A stretch of DNA of 64,000 nucleotides from Paenalcaligenes hominis. Its GTDB lineage: Bacteria; Pseudomonadota; Gammaproteobacteria; Burkholderiales; Burkholderiaceae_B. The stretch is from positions 124,001 through 188,000 of the forward strand of contig NZ_JAATIZ010000002.1 of assembly GCF_011927625.1 (NCBI RefSeq), in the 5' to 3' direction. The notes under the pieces were generated by a model that worked only from the letters and a program-made list of their open reading frames with translations, was not told where the DNA came from and searched no databases. Numbering within the stretch: position 1 is the stretch's first letter; the number at the start of each line of letters is the position of its first letter. The translations under genes and the position numbers were made by a program. This document shows positions 62,820 through 64,000 of the stretch, piece after piece.

Positions 62820-63833
62820 CTAGGCGTTGTTGCGCGCTGAGTCAAATGCCGCGGCGGCACGACCTATACGGTCGTTAACGGCTTCCCATTCGGTCGTCTG
62901 AGGGGGCTGCTGCAGATAAATCGCACTGTAGCCCTGCTCATCAAGCTGTCGCAACATAGCATAGAGTTGACTGGCATACTGCTCAGCCGTTGCCGGAGCC
63001 AAATACACATGGGCTTGCGTCTGCACCGTTTCGTCAAATACCACTGCCACCGCATTGCTATCGGTTAGGTCTTCCAGTTGGTCGCGACGTTTTAAATACA
63101 ATGGGGTATGCGGAGCATAGTGCGCTTTTAATGACCCTGAGACCCGAGGGGTGCTGGCTGTTTTGGCATTGTGTCCCAAAGGCTGACCCAGTACGGCCTC
63201 TATTTGCTCTGCCGTAATATGCCCTGGCCGCAAGATAACAGGGGCTACCCCTTGACCGACTCGAGACAGATCAATAATGGTGGATTCAATGCCTACATCG
63301 GCGTTACCCCCTGCCAAAATATAGAGGGCATCGGCTTCTAGGTGAGCAAACTCGTCTCTTACGTGTTGGGCTTGGGTAGGCGATACTTGGCCGAAACGAT
63401 TGGCTGATGGGGCTGCTACCCCAGCGGGCTGCTCGGGCCCTTTTAATTGGGCAAAGCGTTTAAGTAGCGCCTGAGCTACTGGATGGGAAGGGCAACGTAT
63501 TCCAATGGTATCTTGCCCCCCAGAGACCGCAGCGGAAGCGCTAGCAGCACGCGGTAAAATCAAGGTTAGCGGGCCAGGCCAAAATGCATCGATAAGTTGC
63601 TGAGCCTCGGGTGGAACCTGCGTTACCCAATGCGATAGGTCCGCATTGGGTGCCACATGCACAATAACGGGGTGGTTGGTGGGACGGCCTTTGGTGTGGA
63701 AAATAGCTGCCACCGCCTGAGCGTTTGAGGCATCGGCCCCAAGCCCATACACCGTCTCGGTAGGAAAGGCGACCAATTGACCTTGGACCAATCGACGCGC
63801 CGCCTCGTTAATATGTGCAGCCAAATCACTCAT
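62820..63833 (-). CDS. tsaC: L-threonylcarbamoyladenylate synthase (Sua5/TsaC type)
   Basis: This 337-residue enzyme makes threonylcarbamoyl-AMP, the precursor of the t6A modification at position 37 of ANN-decoding tRNAs. The YrdC domain (1 to about 205) has LVAFPTETVYGLGADA, KGRPTNHPVIVHV and the IESTIIDLS loop. The additional C-terminal Sua5 domain (about 225-337, SGSLKAHYAPHTPLYL onward) makes it the long Sua5 form rather than the short E. coli TsaC. The frame opens at TTG 63842; the ATG at 63833 is preferred and overlaps the purK stop by eight bases. Confidence 0.94.
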   Translation of the reverse strand: MSDLAAHINEAARRLVQGQLVAFPTETVYGLGADASNAQAVAAIFHTKGRPTNHPVIVHVAPNADLSHWVTQVPPEAQQLIDAFWPGPLTLILPRAASASAAVSGGQDTIGIRCPSHPVAQALLKRFAQLKGPEQPAGVAAPSANRFGQVSPTQAQHVRDEFAHLEADALYILAGGNADVGIESTIIDLSRVGQGVAPVILRPGHITAEQIEAVLGQPLGHNAKTASTPRVSGSLKAHYAPHTPLYLKRRDQLEDLTDSNAVAVVFDETVQTQAHVYLAPATAEQYASQLYAMLRQLDEQGYSAIYLQQPPQTTEWEAVNDRIGRAAAAFDSARNNA

Positions 63834-64000
63834 ACCAGTCAAACCCTAAAACCTGAGCCACCTGCCGCGCTTTGGCTTGTAGTTGCTCAGTATCGGTTGC
63901 TAACAACGTCACATGCCCCATTTTACGTCCCTGACGGGCTTCAGCTTTGCCATATAAATGCAAATACACACCAGGAATGGCAACGAGCCGAGCCCACTGT
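63826..64000 (-). CDS. purK: 5-(carboxyamino)imidazole ribonucleotide synthase, C-terminal end (start lies beyond the window)
   Basis: The minus-strand frame entering from the right edge encodes the last 57 residues (WARLVAIPGVYLHLYGKAEARQG in part, then RKMGHVTLLA) of an ATP-grasp enzyme of purine synthesis. PurK converts aminoimidazole ribonucleotide, bicarbonate and ATP to N5-CAIR. The LYGKAEARQGRKMGHVT stretch is diagnostic of the family C-terminus. The stop TGA (63826-63828) overlaps the tsaC start, so tsaC is probably translated from the same mRNA. Confidence 0.93.
   Translation of the reverse strand, partial: QWARLVAIPGVYLHLYGKAEARQGRKMGHVTLLATDTEQLQAKARQVAQVLGFDWYE

Noticed and set aside
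1-64000. CRISPR array, prophage or intact insertion sequence
   Set aside because: No regularly spaced repeats, integrase, phage structural genes or full transposase were seen; only the TnpB-like relic at 58921-59160 points to a mobile element.

Overview
This window looks like chromosomal DNA of a Gram-negative betaproteobacterium, most likely family Alcaligenaceae. The assignment is inferred from three things: the gene order around the division and cell-wall (dcw) cluster, which runs on to lpxC, dciA, an M23 peptidase and secA; the single-chain MurE-MurF fusion, known from Bordetella and relatives; and the lptD-surA-rsmA block divergent from amgK-murU. Base composition looks moderate. No phage, CRISPR array, intact insertion sequence or integrated island was seen. 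The window is mostly dense core genome with short gaps, so most of its interest is regulatory or lies in a few accessory genes.

Layout. 1-5157 (+): glyQ (3' part), glyS, gmhB, plsC, a YgjP-type metalloprotease and gloA, nearly all overlapping, closed by a terminator. 5232-6461 (+): SpmA/SpmB-like membrane protein. 6464-11021 (-): rsmA, surA, lptD. 11160-13664 (+): amgK, murU and a DUF6776-type coiled-coil protein. 13804-16291 (-): methionine importer metQ-metI-metN. 16534-17576 (+): two uncharacterised genes. 17662-17737 (-): tRNA-Lys. 17903-22016 (-): a divergent GH31 glycosidase and mnmC. 22054-26219 (+): suhB, an M20 amidohydrolase, a YciA-type thioesterase and mgtE. 26216-30136 (-): a GltS-family symporter, an Amidohydro_3 hydrolase and a COG0523 GTPase in one overlapping operon. 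30325-34074 (-): secA and an M23 peptidase; dciA diverges from the peptidase. 34602-52536 (-): lpxC, then the dcw cluster, in transcription order mraZ, rsmH, ftsL, ftsI, murEF, mraY, murD, ftsW, murG, murC, ddlB, ftsQ, ftsA, ftsZ. 52813-53211 (-): RNase P RNA. 53264-55060 (+): Uup-type ABC-F ATPase. 55284-58920 (+): Fur-boxed ferric-siderophore ABC importer. 58921-59160: relic of a TnpB-like gene. 59161-64000: pyrC and a second M20 amidohydrolase (-), a SWIB-domain protein and an alpha/beta hydrolase (+), tsaC and the 3' end of purK (-).

How it fits together. A large share of the window serves the cell envelope: peptidoglycan precursor synthesis and septation (dcw), wall recycling (amgK-murU), lipid A (lpxC), heptose for the LPS core (gmhB), LPS export (lptD), outer-membrane protein folding (surA), phospholipid (plsC) and secretion (secA). 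The mraZ promoter carries TGGGN repeats that fit MraZ autoregulation. No clearly new multi-gene system was found. The best leads are the TnpB relic whose internal hairpin may now end the siderophore operon, the symporter-amidohydrolase-metallochaperone operon, the divergent GH31 enzyme, and several structured intergenic regions (ftsZ-lpxC, rnpB-uup, metN leader).
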